Below, in pieces: positions 34,435 through 46,351 of a stretch of DNA of 64,000 nucleotides. The stretch comes from Arachis hypogaea (Eukaryota; Streptophyta; Magnoliopsida; Fabales; Fabaceae): NCBI RefSeq assembly GCF_003086295.3, contig NC_092051.1, positions 73,161,772 to 73,225,771 of the forward strand. Reading direction: 5' to 3'. Below the pieces are notes generated by a model. It was not told the origin of the DNA. It made no database searches and was given only the letters and a program-made list of their open reading frames with translations. How positions within the stretch are numbered: position 1 is the stretch's first letter; every line of letters starts with the position of its first letter. Made by a program: the position numbers and the translations under genes.

Positions 34435-34451
34435 TGGTGCCATTGCCGGGG
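34435..34451 (+). other. PBS of element E (decayed tRNA-Asp type)
   Basis: TGGTGCCATTGCCGGGG, 6 nt after the LTR end; two transitions from the perfect site. Confidence 0.8.
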
Positions 34452-34752
34452 ATTGATTTAGATTGACAATGACTATATGGATGATAGTCTAGATTAGGCA
34501 TTTTTCTTTTGTTTTCTTTCAAGCACATTAACTGTTTGATACATTGTGTCTACTAACTCTAATATTTACTCTAGCAATAGAGTGTTGATTTGTTATTTTT
34601 GTTTGTTTTGTGTTGTCTATTCCAGGGGGAAGAAGAGGTGCCTCTACTTCCTTTGATTCTGAACCCGAAGGAACCTTCCTGAGACTTAGAAGAGAACAAG
34701 AGGGAAGGGTATAATTGGAGAAGAAGACTAAGAGGAGGATCTTGATCAAGTC

Positions 34753-35667
34753 ATGGAGGACAACATGCACAATCCACCTGAGGAGGTTGCCAACAACCAT
34801 GGTCAACCTTCCAAGAGGGTGCTAGCCTCCTATACTACCCCTGATCATAGAAACTGTGGGAGTAGCATTCTTACTTCAAATGTGAATGCCAATAACTTTG
34901 AGCTTAAACCTTAGCTCATCACCATAGTTCAGAATAATTGCCAGCATAGAGGAAATACTTCAGAGGACCCAAATCAACATCTCTCTGTTTTCTTGAGGAT
35001 ATGTGACACTGAAAAGACCAATGGGGTGCATCCAGACATATACAAGCTGCTGTTGTTTCCCTTCTCTCTAAGAGACAAGGCTACTCAATGGTTGGAAACC
35101 TTCCCAAAGGAAAGCATCACCAACTGGGATGACTTGGTTAGCAAGTTCTTAGCCAAGTTCTACCCCCCTCAAAGAATCATCAAGTTCAAGACTGATGTGA
35201 AAACTTTCAGACAATTGGAGGGAGAGTCACTATATGAAGCTTGGGAGAGGTATAAAGCACTAATCAGAAGATGTCCTCCAGACATGTTTACTGAATGGGT
35301 GAAGCTCCAAAACTTTTTTGAGGGCCTCTCTATGAAAGCAAAAAAAGATTTGGATTACTCTTCAGGAGGGTCACTCCAAATGATGAAAACTTCACAAAAT
35401 GCACATGATCTCATAGATATGGTGGCTAACAACCAGTATTTCTACTCCTCGGAGAGACAAGTAGCCCCAAAGAGAGGTGTCTATGAGCTTGAAGGTATGG
35501 ATGCCATCTTAGCTCAGAATAAGCTGATGCACCAGTAACTTCAACAATAGATGGAGGTGATGTCAAAGAGGTTGGACGGATTGCAATTGGCTGCACTGAG
35601 CACAACAAGCTAACCTCCAACTGTTTGGGGACAACATGAAGAGAGCTATGAAGGATACCACACTGAG
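34753..35667 (+). pseudogene. gag fragment of element E
   Basis: From ATG 34753 (MEDNMHNPPEE) the frame stays in register to 35667 but has stops at 34912 (TAG), 35536 (TAA), 35551 (TAG) and 35608 (TAA). The gag core is clear and parallels Fi gag: YKLLLFPFSLRDKATQWL, WDDLVSKFLAKFYPP, GESLYEAWERYKAL and DLIDMVANNQYFYSSERQ. The nucleocapsid, protease and everything downstream are lost where the LTR of F was inserted at 35668. The particle-forming function is lost. Confidence 0.88.
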
Positions 35668-36483
35668 TGATAAACCCCAATTTTGTGGTTTATATTGTGT
35701 AGAATTTGGGGGGGTTTTGTCAATATTTCTCACACTTATTCACAAAAAATGCATGGTTTTGTGTTCACTTCCTAATATGGCTCCATAATGAAAAACATGC
35801 TTATTTTGCCTTAAAATTGCTATATTTTGATTCTCTTTTATTGCCATTCGATGCCGTGATGTATTTATTGAGTGATTTCAGGAATTATAGGGTAGGAATG
35901 GCCTAAAAGAGATGAAGAAAGCATGCACAAATGGAAGGAACATGAGGATTTGGATTTTGGGAAATTCAGCATTGGCGCGCACGCGCACGCGTGGATAAGG
36001 ATAGCTGGAAGTGGCGCGCAAGGATGGACGCATCCGCGTGGGTCAAAGAATTCCCATTGACGCGCATGCGCACCTAGCGCGCACGCGTGGATCACAAAAG
36101 CAATCGGCGCGCACGCACGCATGGCGCGCACGCGCAGAAAGGTGCACGTGACCTCATTAAAGGAAATCGTGCCTGGCGATTTCTGAGGCTCATCGGGCCC
36201 AAATTCAAGCTGTTTCTGCATGGAAAAGACCCAAGGATGCTAGGGGGAAAGGGAGGATCAATCATTTTACACTAGACACAATTTTTAGCTAGTTTTTGGT
36301 TCTTTGTTCTTCTAGAGAGAGAAACCCTTGTTCCTCTCTAGATCTAGCTTTAATTTGATCTTCCCTTTGTGAGTTCTGAATTGGATCTTGTTAATTACTA
36401 GTTTTAATTGTTCAATTTGAATTCCTTAGTTTAATTTTGCTTAGATCTTGTGCTAGTTTTATGAATTCTTGTTTGAGTGATTG
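35668..36483 (+). repeat. Partial LTR of element F, interrupted by C
   Basis: Starts TGATAAACCCCAATTTTGTGG, has CATTCGATGCCGTGAT at 35845-35860 and a CG array at 35963-36145 (ggcgcgcacgcgcacgcgtgg). C was inserted after 816 bp; the remainder is not found on the other side of C, which is itself truncated. Confidence 0.82.
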
Positions 36484-37968
36484 TGATAAACCACTATTTT
36501 ATGGTTTATATTGTGCTTAATTGTATGGTTTTATCAATTCTTTACCCACTTATTCATATGATTGGCATGCATTTATATTTCCTTCTTGAAATTATTACAT
36601 GATTGAATACTTGCTTCCTAAAGACTTTTAATTATGTATTTTAATTCTCCTTTATCCCATTCGATGTCGTGATATGTGTGTTAAGTGTTTCAGGCTTTAT
36701 AGGGCATGAATGACTTGGAGATTGGAAAGGAAGCTTGCAAAAATGGAAGGAACACAAGAAATTGAGGAGATGACCAACGAGAAGTGACGCGGACGCATGG
36801 CTCACGCGACCACGCGACATAGAGGAAATCGCAGTGACGCGGACGCATGGCTCACGCGACCACGCAGATTGGAACTGCACAAGTGACGCGGAGGCGTGGA
36901 CGACGCGCACGCGTCGTAAGGCAAAATGCCGAATGATGCGTCCGCATGAATGACGCGATCGCGTGATATGCGCGATCTGCAGAATTCACTGGGGGCGATT
37001 TTGGGCCCTGTTTTGACCCAATTTTTGGCCCAGAAGAGCAGACTAGATCCAAGGAACATGCAGAAATGAAAATAATGATTTATTACAGAGAATTCTGAGT
37101 TTTAGATCTAGTTTTTACTCCTCCACTAGGTTTTCTCTCTACACATTCATAGTTCTTAGGATTTTATTTCTATTGCTTTTTAGATTGGGATATTGAGAAG
37201 AGTTATTACCTCAGCAAGACTTCGTCAATCTAGTTTATTTTCTTTACCTGTCTCTTACTCTTCCATGTCCTTTATTTACTCAGAGTTACTATTGGATTAT
37301 TTTTAGGATTTATTAATACAAGAAATATTTTTATTTTTAATTGATCCCTTTGATTTTTATTTATCATGTCTTTCTTTAATTCCGTTTCCTATGTTATGAA
37401 TTCTACATTCACAATAAGCGAGTAGTTCCATAACTTGGATGGGAGTTGATTGAAAGGAAGACCTTGAGTTGGGATGCTTAAAAGAAAAATTGTAATTGGG
37501 TTTATTGTTGGATTGCTCTCTAGTCCCTGACACCAATCCTTCCAAGTAAGCGGATTGGGACTTGTGAATAGAAATAGCTTTCCAACTTGCTTGACTTTCC
37601 CTTACCTAGTAAGGGATAACTAAACAGAACAACCCTCAATTATCAATTAATCTTGAGAGCACTCCAACAAGAATAGGGCTTCCAACTAATCTACTCCCAG
37701 CCAAGGCTTTTATTTAAAATTACATAATTTCTCTAATTTAATTTCCTGTTATTCAACTCAAACCATTTTTTGAAAACATCTAATTAATAAAATAGCACAC
37801 TTTTCTGCAACTCGTTAGGAGACGACCTGGGACTCATACTCCCAGTATTTTAATTTAAATTTTGTGACAACCTTCTAAATTGATAAGCGGATTTCTGGTT
37901 GGTTAAGAACTGTACTTGCAACGTATTTCTTATATTAATTTCTTAACTCGCCAATTTGTGCCACGTCA
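36484..37968 (+). repeat. 5' LTR of element C
   Basis: 1485 bp, TGATAAACCACTATTT...CCACGTCA. Conserved block at 36658-36673 with one change (cattcgatgTcgtgat). CG array at 36784-36975. Confidence 0.93.
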
Positions 37969-37973
37969 ATTTT

Positions 37974-37990
37974 TGGCGCCGTTGCCGGGG
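37974..37990 (+). other. PBS of element C (tRNA-Asp)
   Basis: TGGCGCCGTTGCCGGGG, perfect, 5 nt after the LTR end. Confidence 0.92.
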
Positions 37991-38058
37991 AGTTGCAATA
38001 GAGTGCTAAAGTTATTAATTGAAATTTATTTATTTGCATTTTATTTTATTTTGCTATT

Positions 38059-39712
38059 ATGAGCTTCATGTTTCTTTCATTAGAAGACGCGTTCACTTCC
38101 TGATCCAAGCTTTCCAGTATTCGATCCTGAGATTGAAAGAACTATTTCACGAATAAGGCAAGCTCGGTGTCGGTTAGTCCTCTCTGAGGGTGGATATGAA
38201 ACGTCACTTGAGGAAGAAACAGGCTCCCTTTCTGCTGATTCGGTTGATTTACGCGCAGGTGACATGGAAGCACCTAGGAGAATGACTATCCAAGAGGCTG
38301 GAGCCCCTGATTTTTCAATGCAACTATTTCAAGCGCATCATCCAGCGGTGGCTACAGACTTTGAAATAAAGACTGCACTGCTCAATTTGATGCCCAAGTT
38401 TCATGGCTTACCTACTCAAGAGCCTATCAAGCACCTTAGAGACTTCCAAGCAGCCTGTTTTATTGTTAGGCATGATGGTGCAGATGAAACTTCAATTTTG
38501 TTAAAAGCTTTCCCATTCTCTCTTGAGGGAAAGGCGAGAGAGTAGTACTACACTCAACCCGCAGCAACTGTATCCAAATGGGATACACTTAGAAGAGAAT
38601 TTTTGGAAAAATTCTTTCCAGCTGAAGTTACTGATAAACTGAGGAAAGACATTTCCATAATTGTTTAGGATGAATCCGAGACTCTCTATGAATACTGGGG
38701 GTGCTTCAACAACGTTCTGGAAGCATGCCCCCACCATATGATTGACAAGATAGTGTTGCTCGGCTACGTCACTCAGGGTATGAGACCCCAAGATAAGACC
38801 ACATTGGAAAGTGGTAGCAATGGGTCTATGAAAAAGTACAAGACCACTGATGAGGCATGGCAATTGATCAGCGACTTAGCTGAATCTACACGGAATCACA
38901 GGCAGAAACAAGGCCGTTCAAAAGCTATTGCAGAAGTATCCTCTAGCAGAGAGACTGCTGCTCTAACTCAGAGTATCTGTGAAATGACCAACTTACTGAA
39001 GCAGATGCAATTGAATCAACAACAAGTTCAGCAAGCTCAACCTTCTCCACCACAGCAAAGCCAACAGTTAGTCCCACAAAGAGTTTGCGGAATATGTGCT
39101 GATTATAGCCATTATACTGATGAATGTCCGCAGCTCCAGCAGGAAGATAACACCGTGGCAGCCACTCATAACTTCTATGACCGCCCCAACCAAGGGTATA
39201 ATCAAGGTGGCAGCTACAGCCATGGATTGCAGGACAATTCTAACCTGAATTGGAGAGATAATCCTAACCAGAATTGGAGGGATAACAATAACAGATGAGG
39301 CAGAGATAATCAGAGAAATCAAAGGTGGAATAATAACAACAACAGGCAGCAGAACCAGAACCAGCCATACAGAGCACCTCACCTGAGGCAATCCCAAGGA
39401 TCACAGAATAACCAACAGCAGACCTCTCAGATCACTTACCCCTCTTCATCTGCTAATGATGAGTTACTATAATCTATTGATCGGAGACAACAGGCCATGG
39501 AAAATAACCTTAATTCTACTCTAAATGGTCTGAACTCTACCTTGCAAGCTCTTATCTCAAAGATTGGATCAATGAATAACTCCAATAACCAGCCTTTGAG
39601 CTCCAGTGGAATCCCCTCTCAACCATTATCTAATCCCAAGGGTGGCATCAATGCCATCACCCTAAGATCCGGAACCACACTGCAGGAGAGGAATCAGGAG
39701 GATCCAAACTGA
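38059..39712 (+). pseudogene. gag of element C
   Basis: The first ATG (38059) is one base out of frame with the main gag frame, which is readable from 38084 (RSLPDPSFPVFDPEIERTI, typical Athila gag start). In-frame stops are TAG 38543, TAG 38666, TGA 39296, TAA 39470 and TGA 39710. Homologous context suggests TGG, CAG, CGA and CAA as ancestors of the first four, all single transitions. The gag core is at about codons 90-270 (LLKAFPFSLEGKAR, WDTLRREFLEKFFPA, ETLYEYW). The nucleocapsid has one Cys/His motif, CGICADYSHYTDEC (C-x2-C-x4-H-x4-C, about 39087-39128), and then an Asn/Gln/Arg-rich, RNA-binding-like tail. It would form the virus-like particle; this copy cannot. Confidence 0.9.
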
Positions 39713-42700
39713 AGAGGTGGTGGAAGTAGAAGATGTTGAAGAGGAAGAGGACATACAGGACATGGCTGAAGAAGAAGAAGCCCAATCACAGGAAGAAGCA
39801 CCAAAGGGCGCAGACACTGCAGAAGACACCATTCCCATTCCATTTCCATAACTTGCAAGGAAGCCCAGGAAGCAGCTGGAACCTGATCCCAAAATGGTAG
39901 AAATATTCAAAAAGGTTGAGGTAACTGTTCTCCTCTTTGATGTTATTCAATAGGTACCTAAATATGCAAAGTTTCTAAAAGATTTATGTATACATAAAGA
40001 CAAAATTAATGAATTAGAAACTATTCCTTTAGGTAGTTCTATATCTGCTTTAATGGGAGGTATACCTGAAAAGTGTAATGATCCAAGTCCATGTATGGTT
40101 AATTGTATTATTGGTGGTGTGATATTTTCTGACTGCACGTGTGATTTAGGAGCATGTGTTAGTATAATGCCTTTGTCTATATATGATAATTTGAGGCTCC
40201 CTCCCTTAAAAAGGTCGGCAGCTCATTTTGTGTTAGCAGATAAAAGCATTATTACAGTGGCTGGAGTTGCTGAAGATGTATTAATGAGCATTAAGGGACT
40301 CACTTTTCCCATTGATTTTTATATCCTGGAGATGCCCCAAAATGAGTCAGAGAAACCATCGTCAATCCTACTCGGAAGACCATTCCTGAAGACCTCAAAG
40401 TTCAAATTGGATGCTTTTTCAGGAACATACTCTTTTGAAATAGATGGCCGAGTAGTAACCTTCAATCTGAATGGAGCTATGAAGCATCCTCCAGAGGATC
40501 ATTCTATCCTCCAGTGTGATATCATAGATGAAACCGTGGCTGAAGTTCACCAGGGGGAATTTGAAAAGAAGTACATAGGACAAGTTCCAAGTGTGAGGAC
40601 ATTCTCAGAGAACAATGAAAGTGCTTTACCATTGTTACCAGCTCCAGACAACCCAGAGCCTGACCATGAGCAGAAGTTAGAATTGAAACCCCTCCCTCCA
40701 TACCTCAAATATGCTTACCTTGAGGACAAGCAAAAGTTTCCAGTTATCATTGCAAGGGAACTCACTTCTCAACAAGAAGAGCAGTTACTTAGTGTGCTGA
40801 GGAGGCACAAAAAGGCAATTGGTTGGAGTTTGGCAGACATAGTAGGCATCAACCCTCGAGTTTGTTAGCACAGAATATTTTTAGAAGAGGGAGCAAAGCC
40901 TGTCCGTCAACCCCAGAGAAGACTGAATCCCACTATCTTAGAGGTTGTCAAAAAAGAAGTGACCAGAATACTGGAGGCAGATATCATCTACCCCATCTCA
41001 GACAGTGAATGGGTAAGCCCAGTACAAGTGGTGCCAAAGAAGTCTGGAGTTACTACAGTGAAGAATGAGCATGGAGAGCTCATGGCAACCAGAGTTCAGA
41101 ACACCTGGAGGGTCTGTATTGACTACAGACGCCTAAACCAGGCCACTCGTAAGGATCACCATCCTCTTCCATTCATTGATCAAATGCTGGATCGCCTGTC
41201 AGGTAAATCACATTATTGTTTCTTAGATGGTTACACAGGCTATTTCCAGATTCATATAGCTCCTGAAGATCAGGAAAAGACCACTTTCACATGTTCTTTT
41301 GGAACTTATGCTTATAAGAGAATGCCCTTTGGCTTGTGCAATGCACCAACTACTTTCCAAAGGTGCATGATGAGTCTTTTCTCTGATCGTATTGAGGAAT
41401 GTATAGAGGTTTTTATGGATGACTTTAGTGTATATGGTGACTCCTTTACTCTTTGCTTGGATAGTTTATCTAGAATATTAGATAGATGTGTCAGTACAAA
41501 CCTTGTATTGAATTTTGAAAAATATCATTTTATGGTTAAACAAGAGATTGTACTAGGACATGTTGTGTCTAATACTGGCATCTCTGTAGATCCAGCAAAG
41601 GTGGATGTTATTTCTAGTTTACCTTACCCCTCTTCTGTGAGGAAAGTCCGTTCGTTTCTTGGCTATGCAGGTTTTTACAGGAGATTCATGGAGGACTTTA
41701 GTAAGGTAGCACATCCCTTATCCAGACTACTGCAGAAAGATATTGAGTTCGAGTTCAGTGAGGATTGCAAACAAGCGTTTGATAAGCTGAAGACCGCCCT
41801 GACTCAAGTTCCAATTGTGAGAGGACCAGACTGGAGCCAGCCATTTGAAATAATGTACGATGCTTTCAACTATGCAGTAGGTGCAGCACTGGCTCAGCGT
41901 GAAGGTAAGGACCCCTTTGTAATTGCTTATGCGTCTAAAACTCTAGATGCCGCTCAGTCTAATTATACTACTACTGAGAAAGAGCTTCTTGCTATTGTTT
42001 TTGCTCTGGATGAATTCCGAACCTATTTACTTGGTACGAAAGTAGTAGTGTACTCAGACCACGCAGCACTAAAGTATCTATTAGCTAAAAAGGAATCCAA
42101 ACCAAGGCTTATACGTTGGATACTGCTACTACAAGAATTTGATTTAGAAATTAAGGATAGGAGTGGTAACCAGAATCTAGTGGCAGACCACTTGAGTCAC
42201 CTTGAGCACATTAAAGATGACTCCACTCCTATAGCTGATAATTTCCCATTTGATAACCTGCAAGCAGTATCTGAGGTAGTCCCTTGGTATGCACCTGTAG
42301 CTAATTATCTCGTTAGCCGCACTTTTCCTCCAAACTTTACTAAGCATCAAAGAGACAAGCTGAAAAGCGAGTCTAAATATTATATATGGGATGACCCATA
42401 TTTATGGAGATGTGGTGCTGACTAGGTAATTAGACAGTGTGTGCCTCAATCAGAATTCCAGTCCATCTTAGAGGCTTGTCACTCATCTGAGAGTGGAGGA
42501 CATTTTGGCCCTCAAAGAACGGCTAGAAAAATCTTAGACTGTGGATTCTGGTGGCCTACTCTTTTTAGAGACGCTGCTGAATTTTGTAGATCTTGTTTTC
42601 CATGCCAAAAATTTAGTAATATATCCAAGAAGGATGAGATGCCTCAACAAATTATACTTTTCTGTGAAATTTTTTATGTTTGGGGCATTGACTTCATGGG

Positions 42701-43578
42701 TCCATTTCCAAATTCTAATGGTTATTTTTATATATTGTTAGCTGTGGATTACATTTCCAAATGGGTGGAAGCAATTCCTACCCGCACTGATGATGCTAAC
42801 ACTGTTGTTTCCTTTGTGCGAAACCACATTATCTGTCGCTTTGGATCACCACGAGTAATCGTGAGCGATCAAGGCACCCATTTTTGTAATAGGATTAATG
42901 AAGAAGCATGGGATAATTCATAAGGTTGCAACAGCCTACCATCCTTAGACTAACGGGCAAGTCGAGGTGTCAAACAGAGAGATAAAGCGTATCTTGCAGA
43001 AGATAGTCAAACCTCATAGAAGAGACTGGAGCACCAGGCTACAAGATGCACTCTGGGCATACAGAACAGCATACAAGACACCCATTGGGATGAGTCCTTT
43101 CCGCTTAGTTTATGGAAAAGCCTGTCATCTTCCAGTTGAAGTAGAGCACAAAGCCTTTTGGCCAGTAAAGGAGTGCAACATAGGATTTGAGAAAGCCAGA
43201 GCTGAAAGGAAATTGCAACTACAAGAATTAGAAAGCCTTCGCCTAGAGGCGTATGAGAACTCAAGGCTATACAAGGAGAAGATGAAAGTTGTACATGATC
43301 AGCACATCAAGAGGAAAGAGTTCCAACCTGGGGACTTAATCCTCCTTTACAAATCTCGACTGAGGCTCATGCCAGGCAAGTTGAGATCAAGATGGGAAGG
43401 TCTATACAGAGTAGAGAAGGCCAAACCGTATGGAGTTTTTCACCTAAGTCATCCTTCAAGCTCTGAACTCATCAAAGTTAATGGACATCGTTTAAAGCTG
43501 TACCATGGCGAGAAGATGAAGAAAAACAAGGAGCTCGAGATCTTCCTCTTGGAAGATCCACACATAGCCGAAAACTGA
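39713..43578 (+). pseudogene. pol of element C: protease, reverse transcriptase, RNase H, integrase
   Basis: Frame changes by one base around 39713 (gag to pol) and again near 42895. Stops: TAA 39849, TAG 39951, TAG 40866, TAG 42423, TAG 42946. Order: acidic linker; aspartic protease with CDLGACVSIMPLS (Asp at 40143) and ILLGRPFL; reverse transcriptase with [26 protein letters not shown] and catalytic FMDDF (41412-41426); RNase H with TEKELLA and YSDHAAL, but its first motif reads [10 protein letters not shown], with substitutions around the conserved Asp; integrase with an HHCC-like finger (CRSC...C), GIDFMGPFP, VIVSDQGTHF and VSNREIKR for the D,D,E residues. Between the second D and E several residues are missing at the frameshift. 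The C-terminus has [19 protein letters not shown], as in A. Together these copy RNA to DNA and insert it; this copy is inactive. Confidence 0.93.
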
Positions 43579-43621
43579 GCTAGTGGAGCGTCCAACTTAC
43601 GGACGTTAAAGCAAAGTGCTG

Positions 43622-43639
43622 GGTGGGAGACAACCCACC
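43622..43639 (+). other. Conserved post-stop hairpin (element C)
   Basis: GGTGGG-AGACAA-CCCACC, 43 nt after the pol stop, followed by atggtatgatcg. Confidence 0.82.
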
Positions 43640-43751
43640 ATGGTATGATCGTTCTTTTCTTTATTATTAGTTATCTTATTCAATAACTCTTTTCTTTATT
43701 AGTACATTTAATCTGCATCTACACTTGCATACTTTTATTAAAAAAAAAAAT

Positions 43752-44280
43752 TTACGCGACGCGACCGCATCATTGACGCGTCCGCGTCGCAGGTGGCTCA
43801 GAAAGAATAAGAAAGCGAACAGAAAGTTACGCGAGAACGTGGCTGGCGGCGTGCCTTTGGCACAAATCACCCCACGCGACCGCGTCGCTGACGCGTCCGC
43901 GTCATGTGGGAACATTGGCCTTCCACGCGACCGCGTCACTCACGCGGCCGCGTGCCCTGGAAATCGACGTGAAAAAGGGTGCACGACCGAAAGTTGTGCT
44001 AACGTGGTGCTGGATTAGTGCTGAACGCACAATTCTTACCACGCGGACGCATGGCTCACGCGTCCATATCATACCCCTATAATGGCCACGCACGCGATCG
44101 CGTTGACCACGCGACCGCGTCCCCTAAAAATTGGCAAAATAAGATTTCGAACAGAGAGTTGTGCGAGCGCGAGGCTGCCCACGCGCCAGTAGCATAAAAC
44201 GGGTCACGCGACCGCGTCAATCCGAATAAGTGCAATTCACGCGACCGCGTGCCCCAGGCGGCCGCGTCGCTTGCGCCGCA
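43752..44280 (+). repeat. CG-rich palindromic motif array (element C internal)
   Basis: Words such as cacgcgaccgcgtcgct, gacgcgtccgcgtc and cacgcggccgcgtg are repeated. ORFs on both strands across it are compositional. Confidence 0.85.
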
Positions 44281-45089
44281 CAGCTTTCCTGATTTGCCAA
44301 CATATCTTATCTTTCTTTTCACCAAATCCTACATTTTTTTTCCCTTCTTCTTTCTTTCTTTCTTTCATTCTTCTTCTTCCTTCTTTCTCACTTTCTACTC
44401 TCTCTCTCACCCTATTAACAAGGTTTTTTTTTTCTTTTTCTTCTTCCCTCCTTACTTTTCTATTATTCTTCTTATTTTTATGTTATCTTCTTTTCTTTTC
44501 TTTTTACTTTCATTATCCATATTTTCTTTTTCTTTCTTTTTTTCCTTTTTACTTGGTGTTAGAAATTTCTTTGACTCATTATTTCGCATTACTTGGTGTT
44601 AAAATTATTTGGCAATTATATATTATTTTTTTAACGGGTTGCTTGCATGTTCAAATTATTATTTTCAAATAGCTTATTTACCATGCATTCTATGTGTTTG
44701 TGAAAACGCCCTTATGGCATTATGCATCTTTCTACGTTATTCTATTCTACTATCCAATGCTTGCTTTTCACAAATTCGCTTTACTATTGTATTAATTGAA
44801 TTTTATTGTCAATACAAATGTGATGGCTAGTTTGTTACGAGTGATAACACATTCGATTAATTAAATGCTTGATCTATGCTACTCATGCCTTTGCCTGCAT
44901 GCCAATAAACACCTTGCTTTTAGTTGTCCTCAAATGCACTTGCCATATTTCCATTGGTGAACTTTTCACATGTAGTCATGACCATGTGTTAACGACATCT
45001 TCTTTACCGTGCATTGTTTATCACTTATACCATCCCCTTCCTTGCTCTATCTCTTTGAACTTAAGTTACTTTCTCTTCCCCTTTTCAGG
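44281..45089 (+). other. Pyrimidine tract and putative intron before the env-position ORF (C)
   Basis: 44300-44560 is nearly pure C/T, with a donor-like AACAAG|GTTTT near 44420. The block ends ttccccttttcag|g before ATG 45090, a good acceptor. The ORFs reported by translation of the T-rich part are Phe/Ser/Leu runs and not genes. Confidence 0.6.
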
Positions 45090-46340
45090 ATGGCCACCAA
45101 GAAAGGAAAAGACAAAGCTACTCCCAAACCACCAGCAAGAAGAGTAACAAAAAGAGCATTAGTAGCAGAGCCTTCTTCAACTGCAGTAAAGCCCTCAACA
45201 AAAAGAATTAGGAGGATTATAAAGGTTGATGATAAAGAGAAAGCCTTCCCAGCAAAGGACATGCGCGATTTCCCAATCGCTATTGTGAGCAGATGTTCCC
45301 TATCCTAGCAGAACAGAGCTACAACAACGAATACCTTCTTATCCTCCCGCTCAATATTGCTACCTTTGTTGAGCCGCAAATTGAACGAAGACAATGGGGT
45401 TTCCTCCAGAGACAGCTAAGGCAGGTTAATCTTTCTTGGGTAGTTGAGTTCTACTCTAATTTCCACCTGCCAATCCTGCAGTCTGTCTATGTCCGTCAGA
45501 AGCAAGTCCCCATTACAGAAGAGGCCATTCAACAAGCTCTAGATCTTCCCCCTGCTCCAGAACGATTGGATGCCTTTCAAGAAGCCTCACTCAGGCGCCA
45601 GATGTACCAATTTGACTAGGACGCTGTTCTCAGAGTTATTGCACTACCTGGAAGCAGATGGATCTACGAATACCACCGTTCCCATCCTAAGGGAATATCG
45701 GCTTCAGCACTTACCTTGGAGGCTCACGTATGGGTACAGATCATGTCCCACTACATCTTTCCAAGCACTCACGAATCCTCCTTCACTACAGACATGGCCG
45801 TTTTACTATGGTGCATCCTTACAGACCAGCCTCTGAATCTACCATGACACATCTGGAATGCCATGGAACACGTACAGATTGCGGGTAACTTACCTTTTCC
45901 CGCCTTGGTCTCAGATCTCATCTCGGCAGCCGGAGTCTCCTACAGAGCTGGGGACACCAAAGCCATGCTTCCACGGGATGATCAGTACGTCCCTAACGGG
46001 AAATATATTAGACTTCTAGCAGCCACTACTAGCCAGCCTACTGAACCGGCTAAGGACATTCCTCCTTCAGCACCACAAGCACCTACAACAACCCAACTGC
46101 TCCATCAGATACTTAAAAATCGATCGGCAGGAACAGAAAACTAAGCTAAGGGAGCGCCGTAACAAGCGCCGATTCACATACCTTAAGGAGCTGATTATGG
46201 GAAAATTCAAGGACTCAGACACCCCGGACTCTACTTTCTTTACCAGCACAGGGAGCCATGATGGTCCCGACTGTGGAGATACTGCTACCAGCCCACCCTT
46301 GTTCCTGACAGATGGCACCGAGGACGGTGCAAAGCCTTAA
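45090..46340 (+). pseudogene. Env-position ORF of element C
   Basis: Start MATKKGKDKATPKPPARR (basic, as in B). A one-base frameshift before 45266 brings the frame to PNRYCEQMFPIL, the counterpart of ANRYCELKYPVF in B. Stops: TAG 45617 and TGA 45845 (CGA expected). A second frameshift near 46120 leads to a Lys/Arg-rich helix (KLRERRNKRRFTYLKEL) and a Ser/Thr/Asp tail ending TAA 46338-46340. The middle again fits the putative-plant-transposon-protein (Transposase_32-like) family: SWVVEFYSNF, PITEEAIQQAL, HVWVQIMSHYIFPSTHESSF and DMAVLLWCILTDQP. Length about 415 codons. No clear signal peptide or membrane anchor, so the env label reflects position only. Confidence 0.82.
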
Positions 46341-46351
46341 GTGTGGGGAGG
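46337..46351 (+). other. Internal polypurine-like tract overlapping the ORF stop (C)
   Basis: ttaagtgtggggagg; the stop codon TAA of the env-position ORF lies inside it. It equals the corresponding tract in B. Confidence 0.7.

Larger units (their letters stand above)
32368..35667 (+). mobile_element. Element E: truncated Athila-type element (LTR, PBS, gag fragment)
   Basis: A long LTR with aacgtt-type hairpin repeats, a tRNA-Asp-type PBS at 34435 and a gag fragment to 35667, where the LTR of F starts. No other part is in the window except a related LTR at 52770-54682. The left boundary is approximate (TGGTTTCATGCAC near 32368). Confidence 0.75.

Noticed and set aside
44249..44672. 117- and 133-codon Phe/Ser-rich ORFs
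   Set aside because: Polypyrimidine tract in overlapping frames; no homologous frame kept in A or B.
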